Notes: generated by a model not told the origin, from the sequence alone. A DNA stretch of 64,000 nt from a virus (IMGVR_UViG_3300042549_005931:205134-269133); one strand, 5' to 3'; positions 22,961-31,666 are shown, counted from the stretch's first letter. Numbers and translations are program-made.

Positions 22961-23696
22961 ATACGTGATGAGTCACAAAAAGTGTATCAGTATGTATTAA
23001 TTTATAATCCGACATCGGTATTACAAACGATAAGTTTGATAGATATCCGGTTTTATATCCGTAAGGTTTTTCATAACCATAGTTGGCAATGAAATCCCAT
23101 TTATTGAAAAAGTTTAATAAGCTTTCTTTATCTTTTCCAAAAAATAATTGATTTGTTCCATCCAAAGTGTCGTAGTCATCACCAAATTTTAAATTTAAAT
23201 CATCAATATATTGTTGGTGGTAATAAAATAATTCTTGATTTGGATGTCTGTGTTTATAAACAAATCGTGCGGAAGACGTTTTAACGGTATTTGGTTCGTA
23301 TAAACTCATTAAATGATTCATAACTACTTCTTTTGAAAAACCGTCTTTTATTTTAGTGTCACATTCTAAAAAATATAAACCTAAATAACCATCTTCGGCA
23401 GCCTTTCTAAGAATAAACCGTCTCAAATTCCACGGATATCTAGCCGGATATAAACCCGCCGGGTCTTCAGGTAACGGCTCATTAATTTTTGAATTTTCAT
23501 TATCTTTTCTTAAATCTTCAATATCAAAAACTTTTATTAGTGGATGATTTTCATATTCACTAAATTCTTTTTTTAGATTTGTTGAGATATAAAATGGTAT
23601 ATCCAAACCCAATTCTAAAAATCTTTTAATATTATAATCCTTTACTCTCTTGACGTAATTAGGATAATTGGCCTCAGTTAAAAAACAAATATTCAT
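22944..23696 (-). CDS. glycosyltransferase-like protein
   Basis: The protein has 250 residues. It begins MNICFLTEANYPNYVKRVKDYN and contains YPARYPWNLRRFILRKAAEDGYLGLYFLECDTKI, where LECDTKI is a probable DxD metal site (about 113). It fits GT-A transferases of phage glycan operons. It ends 17 bases inside the FkbM gene and starts one base after the next gene. Confidence 0.65.
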   Translation of the reverse strand: MNICFLTEANYPNYVKRVKDYNIKRFLELGLDIPFYISTNLKKEFSEYENHPLIKVFDIEDLRKDNENSKINEPLPEDPAGLYPARYPWNLRRFILRKAAEDGYLGLYFLECDTKIKDGFSKEVVMNHLMSLYEPNTVKTSSARFVYKHRHPNQELFYYHQQYIDDLNLKFGDDYDTLDGTNQLFFGKDKESLLNFFNKWDFIANYGYEKPYGYKTGYLSNLSFVIPMSDYKLIHTDTLFVTHHVFEDRY

Positions 23697-23697
23697 A

Positions 23698-24951
23698 TTA
23701 TAAAACCCCCGTTAATCTTTCTCCCCACCCATGTTTTTCAGAATGTGCCCAAACGACCCATTTATGTGGTTTTTTAACTGTATCAAAACTTCTCCAAACC
23801 TTACAATAACCATCCGGGTCGTTTTTCATCATTCTAATTTCATTAACATCGGCATCCTTTCTGTAAATCTCAACCCCATCCTCATCTTCAAATGCGACGG
23901 CCCAAAATGTATAATCATCATGTGGTACTTGACTATAATTAATATCGATACAATGTTTGAATATTTGTGAGAATGATTTTTGATACTCATCAAAATCTTC
24001 AATTACAGGATTCGGTGCCAAATTATTTTCTAACGTATATTGTTGTACACCACGTTTTTTAAACGATAAACCCGAATACGCTTCATATTCCGCCAATGTT
24101 CTTTTTGTACCAAAGTCATATACACCAAAATCAACATCTTTAACTTCACCGTCCATCTCAAATAATTTACGATTACGTTTATGACAATTATTATTTCTTG
24201 TTACCCAAACAGGGTCATCGTCCCATTGTTTCTTTCTACCTTTTCTTGTGTATTCATGCCAAACAAGTACTTTATGTGGGTGAAATAAATCATACCCATT
24301 AGTAAAAGCTCTAACAGCAATTGAAATTTCTTCACCATGAAAATAATACTCAGGGTCGTGAGGCACCTCAACGGTAAACTGACCTAATGTAAAACAAAAG
24401 TGTGCGGAATAGAATCTTGCCGGTACGGGTTCCGTTCTTTCTTGATAATCATCAATAGTTGCAGGAATAAAAAATACCGCACCTTCTGGAATAAATCTAT
24501 CAAAATTCATTTTCCAAGGTTGTAAAACTCTACCCGATGGGTCGTTGTCAGGGTCAAATGACGAAACATAACCGGTTAATAAAGGTTTCTCATGACCTTT
24601 CTTTTGGAGTTGTTTAATCATACCAATTGCCTCAACATCCCAATCTTGAATAAATCTATGATGTGAATCTAATTGAAGTGTGTATTCTTCACCGTCATAT
24701 TGTTGTTGTAATTGATTTCTCGCCCAACAAGCACCTTGACTATCTTTATAATCGATATCAATAATTTTGAATCTTTTATCTTTTTTAAACTCATCAAGAT
24801 TGTCCCACTCATCTTCAGGTGAATGTTGCCAAGCAATTGAAAAAACCAATTTTTTAGGGTTTTTTGCCTTTTCAATACAATCTTTAATAGTTGGAATTAA
24901 TTGAGGGTCTCTATAAGAGGCTATTTGAATAAATATTTTTCCGTTTCCCAT
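23698..24951 (-). CDS. GlcNAc transferase, Skp1-type
   Basis: The protein has 417 residues. IFIQIASYRDPQLIPTIKDCIEKA (5-28), SQGACWARNQLQQQY (about 72-86), YTLQLDSHHRFIQDWD (about 90-105) with a DSH metal site, and FYFHGEEISIAVRAFTNGYDLFHPHKVLVWHEY (about 203-235) match the family of the Skp1 hydroxyproline GlcNAc transferase. In amoebae that enzyme modifies a hydroxylated proline; the acceptor here is unknown. It is the first gene of the minus operon, with an AT-rich divergent region upstream. Confidence 0.85.
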   Translation of the reverse strand: MGNGKIFIQIASYRDPQLIPTIKDCIEKAKNPKKLVFSIAWQHSPEDEWDNLDEFKKDKRFKIIDIDYKDSQGACWARNQLQQQYDGEEYTLQLDSHHRFIQDWDVEAIGMIKQLQKKGHEKPLLTGYVSSFDPDNDPSGRVLQPWKMNFDRFIPEGAVFFIPATIDDYQERTEPVPARFYSAHFCFTLGQFTVEVPHDPEYYFHGEEISIAVRAFTNGYDLFHPHKVLVWHEYTRKGRKKQWDDDPVWVTRNNNCHKRNRKLFEMDGEVKDVDFGVYDFGTKRTLAEYEAYSGLSFKKRGVQQYTLENNLAPNPVIEDFDEYQKSFSQIFKHCIDINYSQVPHDDYTFWAVAFEDEDGVEIYRKDADVNEIRMMKNDPDGYCKVWRSFDTVKKPHKWVVWAHSEKHGWGERLTGVL

Positions 24952-25030
24952 GTAATGTTTTTTTTATAATGTAGGTAAAAAAATTCATTTAATAAACCTA
25001 ATGATATTTTTTTTAATAAAAATATTGTAG

Positions 25031-25038
25031 TATATTTG
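25031..25038 (+). promoter_or_regulatory. host-type promoter core TATATTTG
   Basis: The core ends 24 bases before the IMPDH/GMP-reductase start, in the divergent gap behind the glycosylation operon. Confidence 0.6.
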
Positions 25039-25062
25039 GTCGTTAAACTAAACAATAAAGGT

Positions 25063-26136
25063 ATGTCAAAACAACTTTTCGATTTCGATGATATTCTAAT
25101 TCAACCGGCAGATGTGACCCGAATTGAAAGCCGTAGTGAAATTAATGCACGTTACCGTGATTATTTACCACTCATGACCGCACCAATGGATACTGTTGTT
25201 AGTGAAGAGAACAAACGTCTATTTGATGATTTAGGTATTAGGGTTGTGTTACCAAGAATAAGTAACCCGAACGATAACTACGTTTCAAGTAGTGAATTCC
25301 TATCATATAGTTTAACTGACTTTGAAAGAATATTCTTGGATAGAACACCGGAACGTAAGTACCGCAAAATGTGTGCACTAATTGATGTGGCTAATGGCCA
25401 TATGGAAAATGTATATGAGTTTGCCAAATCCGCAAAGATAAAATACGAAGATGACTTGATATTAATGGTTGGTAACGTAGCCAATCCGGATACATATTAT
25501 AGATTCGCATCAATTAATGTTGATTATGTGAGAATTGGAATTGGTAATGGTGCGGGTTGTTTAACCACACAACAGACCGGCATTGGTTACCCTATGGCAT
25601 CGTTGATTGAAGAATGTGGTAATATACAAACAAAAAAATTTTACATGGGTAATTGTAATCCATATGAAACAAAAATTGTTGCTGATGGTGGATTCCAAAA
25701 ATACTCTGACGTTATCAAAGCTTTAGCCTTAGGTGCTGATTATGTTATGTTGGGGTCTATATTCAATAAAGCTTTGGAAAGTGCGGGAGAGACACAAAAA
25801 ATGATTCATCACCAAATGGGTGGGTGGGAAACTATTGACCAATATAGTGATGGAGCCAAACAAATGTTAGAATCTGATATTCGTCTTAAAAAAGTGTTTA
25901 GAGGCATGAGTACCAAAGAAGTCCAACGTGATTGGGGTAAAGAGAAGTTAACAACATCAGAAGGTGTGGTTAGAGAACATAGAGTAGAATATACTTTAAG
26001 TCAATGGGTGGAGAACTTTGAAGATTATCTTAAATCGGCAATGAGTTATACCAATAAAAAAACCTTACCGGAGTTTATCGGTAAGGTTAAATATAACTTT
26101 ATTACTATGAATAGTTTAAAAAGATTCAGTAAGTAA
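25063..26136 (+). CDS. IMP dehydrogenase / GMP reductase homologue
   Basis: The protein has 357 residues from ATG 25063, 24 bases after the promoter core. It has FDFDDILIQPAD and PLMTAPMDTVVS at the N-terminus, the flavin-free TIM-barrel active loop RIGIGNGAGCLTTQQTGIGYP with catalytic Cys166, VADGGFQKYSDVIKALALGADYVMLGS, and a VFRGMSTKE flap. CBS domains are absent, as in GMP reductases. It rebalances host purine pools during infection, and may serve a modified nucleotide since an Nmad1-type gene is nearby. A perfect hairpin lies near the 3' end of the coding region. Confidence 0.88.
   Translation: MSKQLFDFDDILIQPADVTRIESRSEINARYRDYLPLMTAPMDTVVSEENKRLFDDLGIRVVLPRISNPNDNYVSSSEFLSYSLTDFERIFLDRTPERKYRKMCALIDVANGHMENVYEFAKSAKIKYEDDLILMVGNVANPDTYYRFASINVDYVRIGIGNGAGCLTTQQTGIGYPMASLIEECGNIQTKKFYMGNCNPYETKIVADGGFQKYSDVIKALALGADYVMLGSIFNKALESAGETQKMIHHQMGGWETIDQYSDGAKQMLESDIRLKKVFRGMSTKEVQRDWGKEKLTTSEGVVREHRVEYTLSQWVENFEDYLKSAMSYTNKKTLPEFIGKVKYNFITMNSLKRFSK
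26061..26088 (+). other. hairpin inside coding sequence
   Basis: AACCTTACCG pairs perfectly with CGGTAAGGTT around 8 bases, near the 3' end of the IMPDH-like gene, preceded by A7. There is no T-run, so it is not a simple terminator; it may protect the 3' end or slow ribosomes. Confidence 0.6.
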
Positions 26137-26373
26137 TTAGATGTCGAAATCTTTTTCTTCTTGAGCAGATAATTCACCATCTCTTTTCATACCCTCTTTA
26201 ATATATGTTCTAATTAATTTAGATACTTCCATACCTTTGTGTTCTGCAACCTTTTCGATTTCATTGAAATAAGCAGGTACCACTCTAAAGGTTACCATCT
26301 TAATTAATTGCTTATGTTTTGGTTGGTCTGAATGTCCGATAGGGGACGAATCATTTGATTTTTTAGATGCCAT
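26137..26373 (-). CDS. ribbon-helix-helix regulator
   Basis: The protein has 78 residues. MVTFRVVPAYFNEIEKVAEHKGMEVSKLIRTYIKEGM (about 27-63) is a beta strand plus two helices of the Arc/CopG class, with a disordered charged N-terminus. It binds DNA as a dimer and probably represses phage genes. Its stop abuts the stop of the IMPDH-like gene (convergent). A TATTTATA box lies upstream on minus (26390-26397). Confidence 0.78.
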   Translation of the reverse strand: MASKKSNDSSPIGHSDQPKHKQLIKMVTFRVVPAYFNEIEKVAEHKGMEVSKLIRTYIKEGMKRDGELSAQEEKDFDI

Positions 26374-26445
26374 TGTATTACATTTTATATATAAATATTT
26401 GATAAAGTCTTAATTATTCACTATATTAGTAAAAAAAACAAAAAT

Positions 26446-26796
26446 ATGTCAGAAGAAGCAAAAAGTACAACAAAACAGTGTGAGGAATTGTATCCTGAAA
26501 CAACATCCGAATTTAAAAAAATCTTAAAAGAACAATATGATTTGTTCTGTAGAAAACAATTAAATTACGGACCCGATAATATTTCAGTAGGAACTCGTTG
26601 TGAGAAACCTGAAGAAATTAAATTGTCTCAAACGGGTTTGTGGTTCCGTATGAATGACAAAATACAGAGACTTAAGCAATTGGTATTATTAGGTCACGAT
26701 GATACTGTTGGTGAAAGTATTCAAGATAGTTATCAAGATTTATCGGTCTACGGCATTATTGCTCAGATTGTAAGTCGTGGTAAATGGGGAAAATAA
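26446..26796 (+). CDS. Nmad1 / DUF1599 protein (nucleotide-modification associated)
   Basis: The protein has 116 residues: FCRKQLNYGPDNISVGTRC, WFRMNDKIQRLKQLVLLG and VGESIQDSYQDLSVYGIIAQIV are the hallmark pieces of DUF1599 (R/K..YG..NI, R..DK..RL, ES..D...DL..Y). The family is found near thymidylate-synthase-like and base-modification genes and is linked to phage nucleotide modification; its activity is unproven. The downstream gene begins 46 bases later. Confidence 0.82.
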   Translation: MSEEAKSTTKQCEELYPETTSEFKKILKEQYDLFCRKQLNYGPDNISVGTRCEKPEEIKLSQTGLWFRMNDKIQRLKQLVLLGHDDTVGESIQDSYQDLSVYGIIAQIVSRGKWGK

Positions 26797-26842
26797 TCCC
26801 CATTTATTTTTTGATGACTATTTATTGAAAACGAAAAAAAAA

Positions 26843-27196
26843 ATGAAAGTGAACATAAATCAACAATCCTTTGTGGCATTTTTAGAAAATGTTACGGAGA
26901 CTATAGTTTCAAACGTTAATGTTGAAAACTATTTTTCATTACCCCAAGATAAAAAGATGAATGTTCTTTATGTAGTTTTTAAATTAATGAAAAATTCATT
27001 AAAAGTAAGAACAAAATTTAGTGACGAAGACTTAAAAGATTTTGTTAACGTTCTTATGAAAAGTAACGTAAACTCAGAAAATTATGAATTTGCTGCAATT
27101 CTAAAAGACATTAGTAACAATTTTGATTCAATCAATGAGGTTACTAAACCGGTTAAAAGACAAACAAGAACAATTAAGACCGGTCCTAAGGAGTAA
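26843..27196 (+). CDS. hypothetical helical protein
   Basis: The protein has 117 residues from ATG 26843, after a TATTTATT box and a poly-A leader; a longer frame would overlap the previous gene. The N-terminus is helical (NINQQSFVAFLENVTETIVSNVNVENYF) and the C-terminal tail is basic (VKRQTRTIKTGPKE). Unknown. Confidence 0.6.
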   Translation: MKVNINQQSFVAFLENVTETIVSNVNVENYFSLPQDKKMNVLYVVFKLMKNSLKVRTKFSDEDLKDFVNVLMKSNVNSENYEFAAILKDISNNFDSINEVTKPVKRQTRTIKTGPKE

Positions 27197-27401
27197 TATC
27201 CTCAAATTCAACATCTTTAATTTCTCGTAAAAACAAATAAACCCCACCATATTGTGGGGTTTTTAATAATATATCACATAACCACAAATCTTTAAGATAC
27301 CTTGCGTAATCTTCTTCAATACGGTCAATCCTTATTCTCTTAAACCCTAAGTAGAGTTTACCGTTATATGGGAATAATTTATTGGTTAAAGTAGTTGTCA
27401 T
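27186..27401 (-). CDS. small hypothetical protein
   Basis: The protein has 71 residues from the ATG at 27401 (MTTTLTNKLFPYNGKLYLGFKRIRID). Its 3' end overlaps the convergent plus gene by 11 bases. A GC-rich hairpin with T-run on plus (27239-27265) lies inside its coding sequence and can terminate the convergent gene. Confidence 0.6.
   Translation of the reverse strand: MTTTLTNKLFPYNGKLYLGFKRIRIDRIEEDYARYLKDLWLCDILLKTPQYGGVYLFLREIKDVEFEDITP
27239..27265 (+). terminator. terminator embedded in an opposing gene
   Basis: AACCCCAC-CATATT-GTGGGGTT with five T on plus serves the 26843 gene while lying inside the minus-strand coding region, where it encodes in-frame residues TPQYGG. Confidence 0.7.
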
Positions 27402-27473
27402 CAAATAGTCGAAACATGAGATATGTAATCCCAATTAACAATATAACAGAAATTACTACAATAATAAACATTA

Positions 27474-28103
27474 TTACTTAAATGTAAAACCTGTTAATTT
27501 TTCTATTTGTGACACCGGTACTTCGTTATTTTCAAACCCATCTGGATTTGATAAATCATTGTTAAATAAGTACGCATGCCATTTTCCAGCAACCTGAACT
27601 ACTTTCCAACATTGTGTGGGAACCGATACCAACCCAATTTTCTTTGCTTCACCAACTGAACCACTCCATACTCTCACTTTTGCACTAATTAATGCCCAAT
27701 TTCTGGTTGCGGTTTCTAATGATTTCCAATCTCCAGCATTTAATCTATGTGTTTGTGCAACCATATTTGAGAAATAAAAACATTCATCTTGTACCGCTTG
27801 GGTTTGGCAAAGGTTGTCAGCTGCCGGCATTACATGTCCTCTATCGTATCCACTTTTTACATAGTAAACTGCAATATTAGTTTCATCTACCAATTGTGGG
27901 TCGGGCTTAAAGTTATCCTTTCTTTTTAATGGAGTTGGACAACCTACCATCGCTTTTGTTGTTTCCCATTGTACCAACACTGGATATCTTTTTGATTTAC
28001 TGAAGTGTGTTGTGTAATTTGTGTGTTTTAAGACAACGATGTCTTGAGCAATTATACTAAAAGGTAATATACCAATTAGTAAAAGTAACATTAGTTTTTT
28101 CAT
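27474..28103 (-). CDS. secreted DNA/RNA non-specific endonuclease
   Basis: The protein has 209 residues. A signal peptide (MKKLMLLLLIGILPFSIIAQ, cut after about 20) is followed by a beta-beta-alpha-metal nuclease: GYDRGHVMPAADN (86-97, DRGH with general-base His90), FSNMVAQ with metal-ligand Asn113, and HRLNAG. These enzymes cut DNA and RNA without sequence preference. Export to the periplasm or medium is unusual for phages; it could destroy entering or released DNA. The signal resembles host genes, suggesting acquisition. Confidence 0.85.
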   Translation of the reverse strand: MKKLMLLLLIGILPFSIIAQDIVVLKHTNYTTHFSKSKRYPVLVQWETTKAMVGCPTPLKRKDNFKPDPQLVDETNIAVYYVKSGYDRGHVMPAADNLCQTQAVQDECFYFSNMVAQTHRLNAGDWKSLETATRNWALISAKVRVWSGSVGEAKKIGLVSVPTQCWKVVQVAGKWHAYLFNNDLSNPDGFENNEVPVSQIEKLTGFTFK

Positions 28104-28127
28104 AGTTTGTTTTGTTTAAAATTGTGT

Positions 28128-28937
28128 TTATAAATTTATACCCACTCCGATAATGCCATTTCTTCGTATTGGGTCATAGTCTAGTTTAATGGTGGCATAT
28201 TTGAAATCGTGTATTATACCAAATTTCATTGTCATAAAGTCCGAATTATATTTTGGGAATGTGATGTATCCAATTCTATCTTTTCCTTGAAATCTCACTT
28301 CCTCATTTCCTAAACCCAAAGATATGTGCATTCCGTTTCTACCATATCGTTTACCGATACCTGCGTAGAATACTTTGTTAGATACCCAATCCTCAACTAA
28401 TGGGAAATCAACAATATCTAAATTACCAAATGGAAAATATGACGATGAATTTTTTTGCGTTGATTGTTGATATTCCAATAATACATAGTTTACATGTCCT
28501 ATTGCCAACCAACCACCAATCTGATTACCTTTTGATGTTTGTACACCAAATGCCCAACGCATTGGTTTAACACTTATAGTGTCTCTCTTACCATCTTTGT
28601 AGATACGAACTTGACCTCTTTGTCTATATCCAAAGTCATCATAGAAATAATATGGATACATGTTGTAATATCCAAATCCATTAAACCATGGATACACACC
28701 ACCCACCCAAACTTGTCTGTTACGGTAATATGGGGTATTTGGATATTCTCTATATTGTGGTGTACTTCTCCATCTACTCACACCTTCATTACGATTTGGT
28801 TGTGAGTATTCTCTATTTGATGGTACGTTTACGCTACTCCTTTGTTGTGGTGCAGTTGTTGCACCACTTCTCCAAGAGGATACTTGTCCTAATAACAATG
28901 TTGGTAATAACAAAAATAATAATATTAATTGTTTCAT
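28128..28937 (-). CDS. exported outer-membrane beta-barrel-like protein
   Basis: The protein has 269 residues. The signal ends about residue 18 (MKQLILLFLLLPTLLLGQ). A Ser/Arg/Gln/Tyr-rich low-complexity part (19-90) is followed by alternating strands (MRWAFGVQTSKGNQIGGWLA, YAGIGKRYGRNGMHISLGLG) and a terminal GVGINL, typical of an outer-membrane barrel's last strand. It probably alters the host surface. A TATTTATA box lies upstream on minus (28958-28965). Confidence 0.72.
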   Translation of the reverse strand: MKQLILLFLLLPTLLLGQVSSWRSGATTAPQQRSSVNVPSNREYSQPNRNEGVSRWRSTPQYREYPNTPYYRNRQVWVGGVYPWFNGFGYYNMYPYYFYDDFGYRQRGQVRIYKDGKRDTISVKPMRWAFGVQTSKGNQIGGWLAIGHVNYVLLEYQQSTQKNSSSYFPFGNLDIVDFPLVEDWVSNKVFYAGIGKRYGRNGMHISLGLGNEEVRFQGKDRIGYITFPKYNSDFMTMKFGIIHDFKYATIKLDYDPIRRNGIIGVGINL

Positions 28938-28985
28938 AGTTATAATTATTTTACAACTATAAATATCAATTAAACAATTATCTTA

Positions 28986-29753
28986 TTACGCACCCACCGC
29001 TTTACTGAATCCATTAGGACAAGTTTTAGTACATACCAAAGATGCAACAACCGGTGCAACTGCCGCTCCGATTGCAATACCAACTCCCGCAGGTGTTGCC
29101 CATAAAGCTGCCGAATCTAAACTGTAGTAAATACAATTTGATATTACATTTTTTAATAGTTGAGAATCAACACTTCCACCAACACCGGGTATTTCTAAAA
29201 ATGCGTTCGCCACTATTGAACCCATTGCGGTTGCTACCGTTGATTTGACAGCAATATCGGCAGTATAAAGAACCGGTGTTGCCATTAACGACAATGTGGT
29301 TGAAGTTGCAGCTCCCGCAGGTTGTGCGGGTGTGAATGCTGCAACACAACCCATAGAAATTGCCGCAGTTATTCCAATTGTACAAGCATTTGCATCTGCC
29401 CATTTATATGCTGACACCGCACCCGCTGCAACTATTTCAACGCCTGCCACAATTTGTTGTTCAGCTTGTTTGGATAATTGAATAAATTCGCTTTGAGTTA
29501 CATCAAATCCCACCTTTGCAAATTCCTCAGTACTACTTGCAATGGTACAAGCCACGCTTTCTACTCTATGCGCACTATCGGTGGCAAATGTTGCTGAATA
29601 ATTGTATGCATCTACTACACCACCTATTGCAACGTTTATACCATCTCCTATTGGTTTAATAACTGCATCATTAATTGGTTGAATTACGTTATCATTAATT
29701 GTATTTCCCAAATCTACAAATGCGTTTTCAATTGCTTTTCCTGCTCCGCCCAT
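28986..29753 (-). CDS. Ala/Val-rich hydrophobic protein
   Basis: The protein has 255 residues, rich in Ala, Val, Gly and Thr: repeated amphipathic valine helices (EQQIVAGVEIVAAGAVSAYKWAD) and an Ala/Val-rich stretch near 196-245 with Cys pairs. It has no signal peptide. It could be a structural or membrane-inserting virion protein; the family is unknown. Confidence 0.55.
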   Translation of the reverse strand: MGGAGKAIENAFVDLGNTINDNVIQPINDAVIKPIGDGINVAIGGVVDAYNYSATFATDSAHRVESVACTIASSTEEFAKVGFDVTQSEFIQLSKQAEQQIVAGVEIVAAGAVSAYKWADANACTIGITAAISMGCVAAFTPAQPAGAATSTTLSLMATPVLYTADIAVKSTVATAMGSIVANAFLEIPGVGGSVDSQLLKNVISNCIYYSLDSAALWATPAGVGIAIGAAVAPVVASLVCTKTCPNGFSKAVGA

Positions 29754-29780
29754 AATTTTTGTTTTTTTTAGTTCAATAGT

Positions 29781-30089
29781 TTATTTTATTTCCATTTTCA
29801 TTAAGTATAGTTCATCATTTTCAAAAAAATCTTTGAATCCAAACATTTTTGCTAATTTCTTTGCTTTTAGATTACCTTTTACAGGTGCTCCATATATTTC
29901 AGTATATCCCTCATCCTTAAAGTTTTGAAGAATACTATTATAAATATTTAACATTCTTTTAAAAAAAGAATATGACCATACCTCCTCATTAAAACTTACA
30001 TGTATTGCAATTTTTGTTCTATTAAAAAGATAATCACACTCCACCAATACTTCTTCATCTTCATATAGTGTAACCCGTATCGATGTCAT
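29781..30089 (-). CDS. GNAT-like small protein
   Basis: The protein has 102 residues. The pattern GYTEIYGAPVKGNLKAKKLAKMFGFKDFFENDELYLMKMEI (about 62-101) resembles the C-terminal half of GNAT acetyltransferases, without the acetyl-CoA loop. A partial or decayed fold is possible. Confidence 0.45.
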   Translation of the reverse strand: MTSIRVTLYEDEEVLVECDYLFNRTKIAIHVSFNEEVWSYSFFKRMLNIYNSILQNFKDEGYTEIYGAPVKGNLKAKKLAKMFGFKDFFENDELYLMKMEIK

Positions 30090-30092
30090 ACA

Positions 30093-30653
30093 TTATTTTA
30101 TAAGATGATTTTTGGTTATATAATTAAAAATATCTAAAGACGTTTCTTGGTTAACATTAAAATCTATAAAATCTATGTTATTACTTACCAGCTTATGTTT
30201 TATTTCCTCGTCAATTTGTTTTGATTCGTTTAAGTCTTGGAACCTACCATTTTGGTCATAGGTTTCATCGTTTCTATTGAGGAATATGTTTAGACTATTG
30301 TACTTCTTAAATAAGCTTAAAATGAAAGTATCATATGTTTCATCATAGAACGTTGCAGGATACTCCGGCGTATCATTATATCTTTCCTTATATACCAAAC
30401 CTAATATGATTGGTGAATCAACAATTATATAATCAACTTTTCCATACAACCTACTAATGTTCCTATGTTGATTGGCCGTAATATAAAATTGGTCTTTAAT
30501 TGCTGAGAAGTTTTCCTCCCAAGCAACAATCTTAGGAAACTCAAATGTTAGTTCAACATCCATGTGATGTTTTTTCATTTCGGTAAATAAACCCGATGAT
30601 TGTGTGGACTTTCCGATGCCTGGACCGCCAAAGAAATTAATTATTAAGCTCAT
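30093..30653 (-). CDS. P-loop nucleotide kinase-like protein
   Basis: The protein has 186 residues from ATG 30653 (the upstream start is non-ATG). Walker A is FFGGPGIGKST (about 7-17) and the Walker B-like VDYIIVDSPI lies near 73-82. No lid motif decides the substrate; nucleoside or nucleotide kinase is the best guess. It is the first gene of a two-gene minus unit, with a TATATTTG just before the start. Confidence 0.75.
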   Translation of the reverse strand: MSLIINFFGGPGIGKSTQSSGLFTEMKKHHMDVELTFEFPKIVAWEENFSAIKDQFYITANQHRNISRLYGKVDYIIVDSPIILGLVYKERYNDTPEYPATFYDETYDTFILSLFKKYNSLNIFLNRNDETYDQNGRFQDLNESKQIDEEIKHKLVSNNIDFIDFNVNQETSLDIFNYITKNHLIK

Positions 30654-30718
30654 ATCCAAATATATATTTTTTTTGTGTAAATAACAATATATTTATTTAT
30701 TTAAAGGTATTTATTACT

Positions 30719-31024
30719 ATGGAAAACATGTACACCGTATTATTAACCGCAGTCACAGTATTAGGCTCTGCCGGGGCTTGGAGGTTCTACGAAAGAAGAG
30801 CATTACACAAAGAAAGAGATGAAGATTTTATTCGTCATGACTGTAAAGATAGAATTTCTAAGTTAGAAGGATTATTAGAATCGGCATCAAAAGAGAAAGA
30901 TGAATTACGTACAATGGTTTTAACGTTAACCAGAGAAGTTGCGGCATTAAGTGTTAAAGTTGAATATCTAACCAAAGAAAACGAAGTATTACATAAAACA
31001 ACAACAAGAACCAAAAAAGTTTAA
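30719..31024 (+). CDS. membrane-anchored coiled-coil protein (i-spanin or holin-like)
   Basis: The protein has 101 residues: an N-terminal membrane segment (about 5-22, TVLLTAVTVLGSAGAWRF), then a charged coiled coil to the end. This topology fits an inner-membrane spanin or an accessory lysis protein; no lipoprotein partner overlaps, so the role is tentative. It is preceded by GGTATTTATTA. Confidence 0.6.
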   Translation: MENMYTVLLTAVTVLGSAGAWRFYERRALHKERDEDFIRHDCKDRISKLEGLLESASKEKDELRTMVLTLTREVAALSVKVEYLTKENEVLHKTTTRTKKV

Positions 31025-31590
31025 CAACTTTTGGTTAACAAATCGAATATAGTTATAATATCTTCCAAACACAAATAATTATAACATTCGGAATATCCTG
31101 AGAAGGATTCTAAAACGGGTCTGTATTTTTTTACAGACCTTTTTTTATTTAACGTATCTTTAATATCTGATTCAAGTTTTTCAGCATTTGGTGTATCAAT
31201 CCTTCTCAATATAGATTCAACCACATATCCATCATAACCATATGCTTTACTGAATCTCCTCATAATAAAACGTTTTGATGTGATACCAACTTTGACAAAT
31301 GTTTTACCGGTACTCTCTTCTTTAATTAATACAAGATAAAGTGATTTGGGTAACTTAGATATTTTCTTTTTCTTATCTTGTGATTTTTTTACCAACTTTA
31401 AATTAACATAATCTTTGGCCTTATCCAATGTTTTAAATTCTTTTACATCACGATATGGATTTGCAACAACTTTCTTAAAACGTTCAATAAAGATTGTCTT
31501 ACCACTATCTACTTGATATTTCACACCCTTCAATGTTTTAATCTCATAGATTGAATAATATCCAATGTTTAATAATAGTTTTTGTGACAT
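31021..31590 (-). CDS. GIY-YIG / T5orf172-like protein
   Basis: The protein has 189 residues. YLVLIKEESTGKTFVKVGITSKRFIMRRFSKAYGYDGY (about 84-121) matches the KVGIT and R-rich core of the T5orf172/MUG113 branch of GIY-YIG nucleases. The N-terminal half is basic and may bind DNA. It is convergent with the 30719 gene, overlapping by four bases. It may be a homing enzyme. Confidence 0.68.
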   Translation of the reverse strand: MSQKLLLNIGYYSIYEIKTLKGVKYQVDSGKTIFIERFKKVVANPYRDVKEFKTLDKAKDYVNLKLVKKSQDKKKKISKLPKSLYLVLIKEESTGKTFVKVGITSKRFIMRRFSKAYGYDGYVVESILRRIDTPNAEKLESDIKDTLNKKRSVKKYRPVLESFSGYSECYNYLCLEDIITIFDLLTKSC

Positions 31591-31666
31591 AATAATAGAT
31601 ATAGTATAATCAATAAATCCTTGATTTTGTAGATAAAAAAAGATATTTATTTAATATTTATGTATT

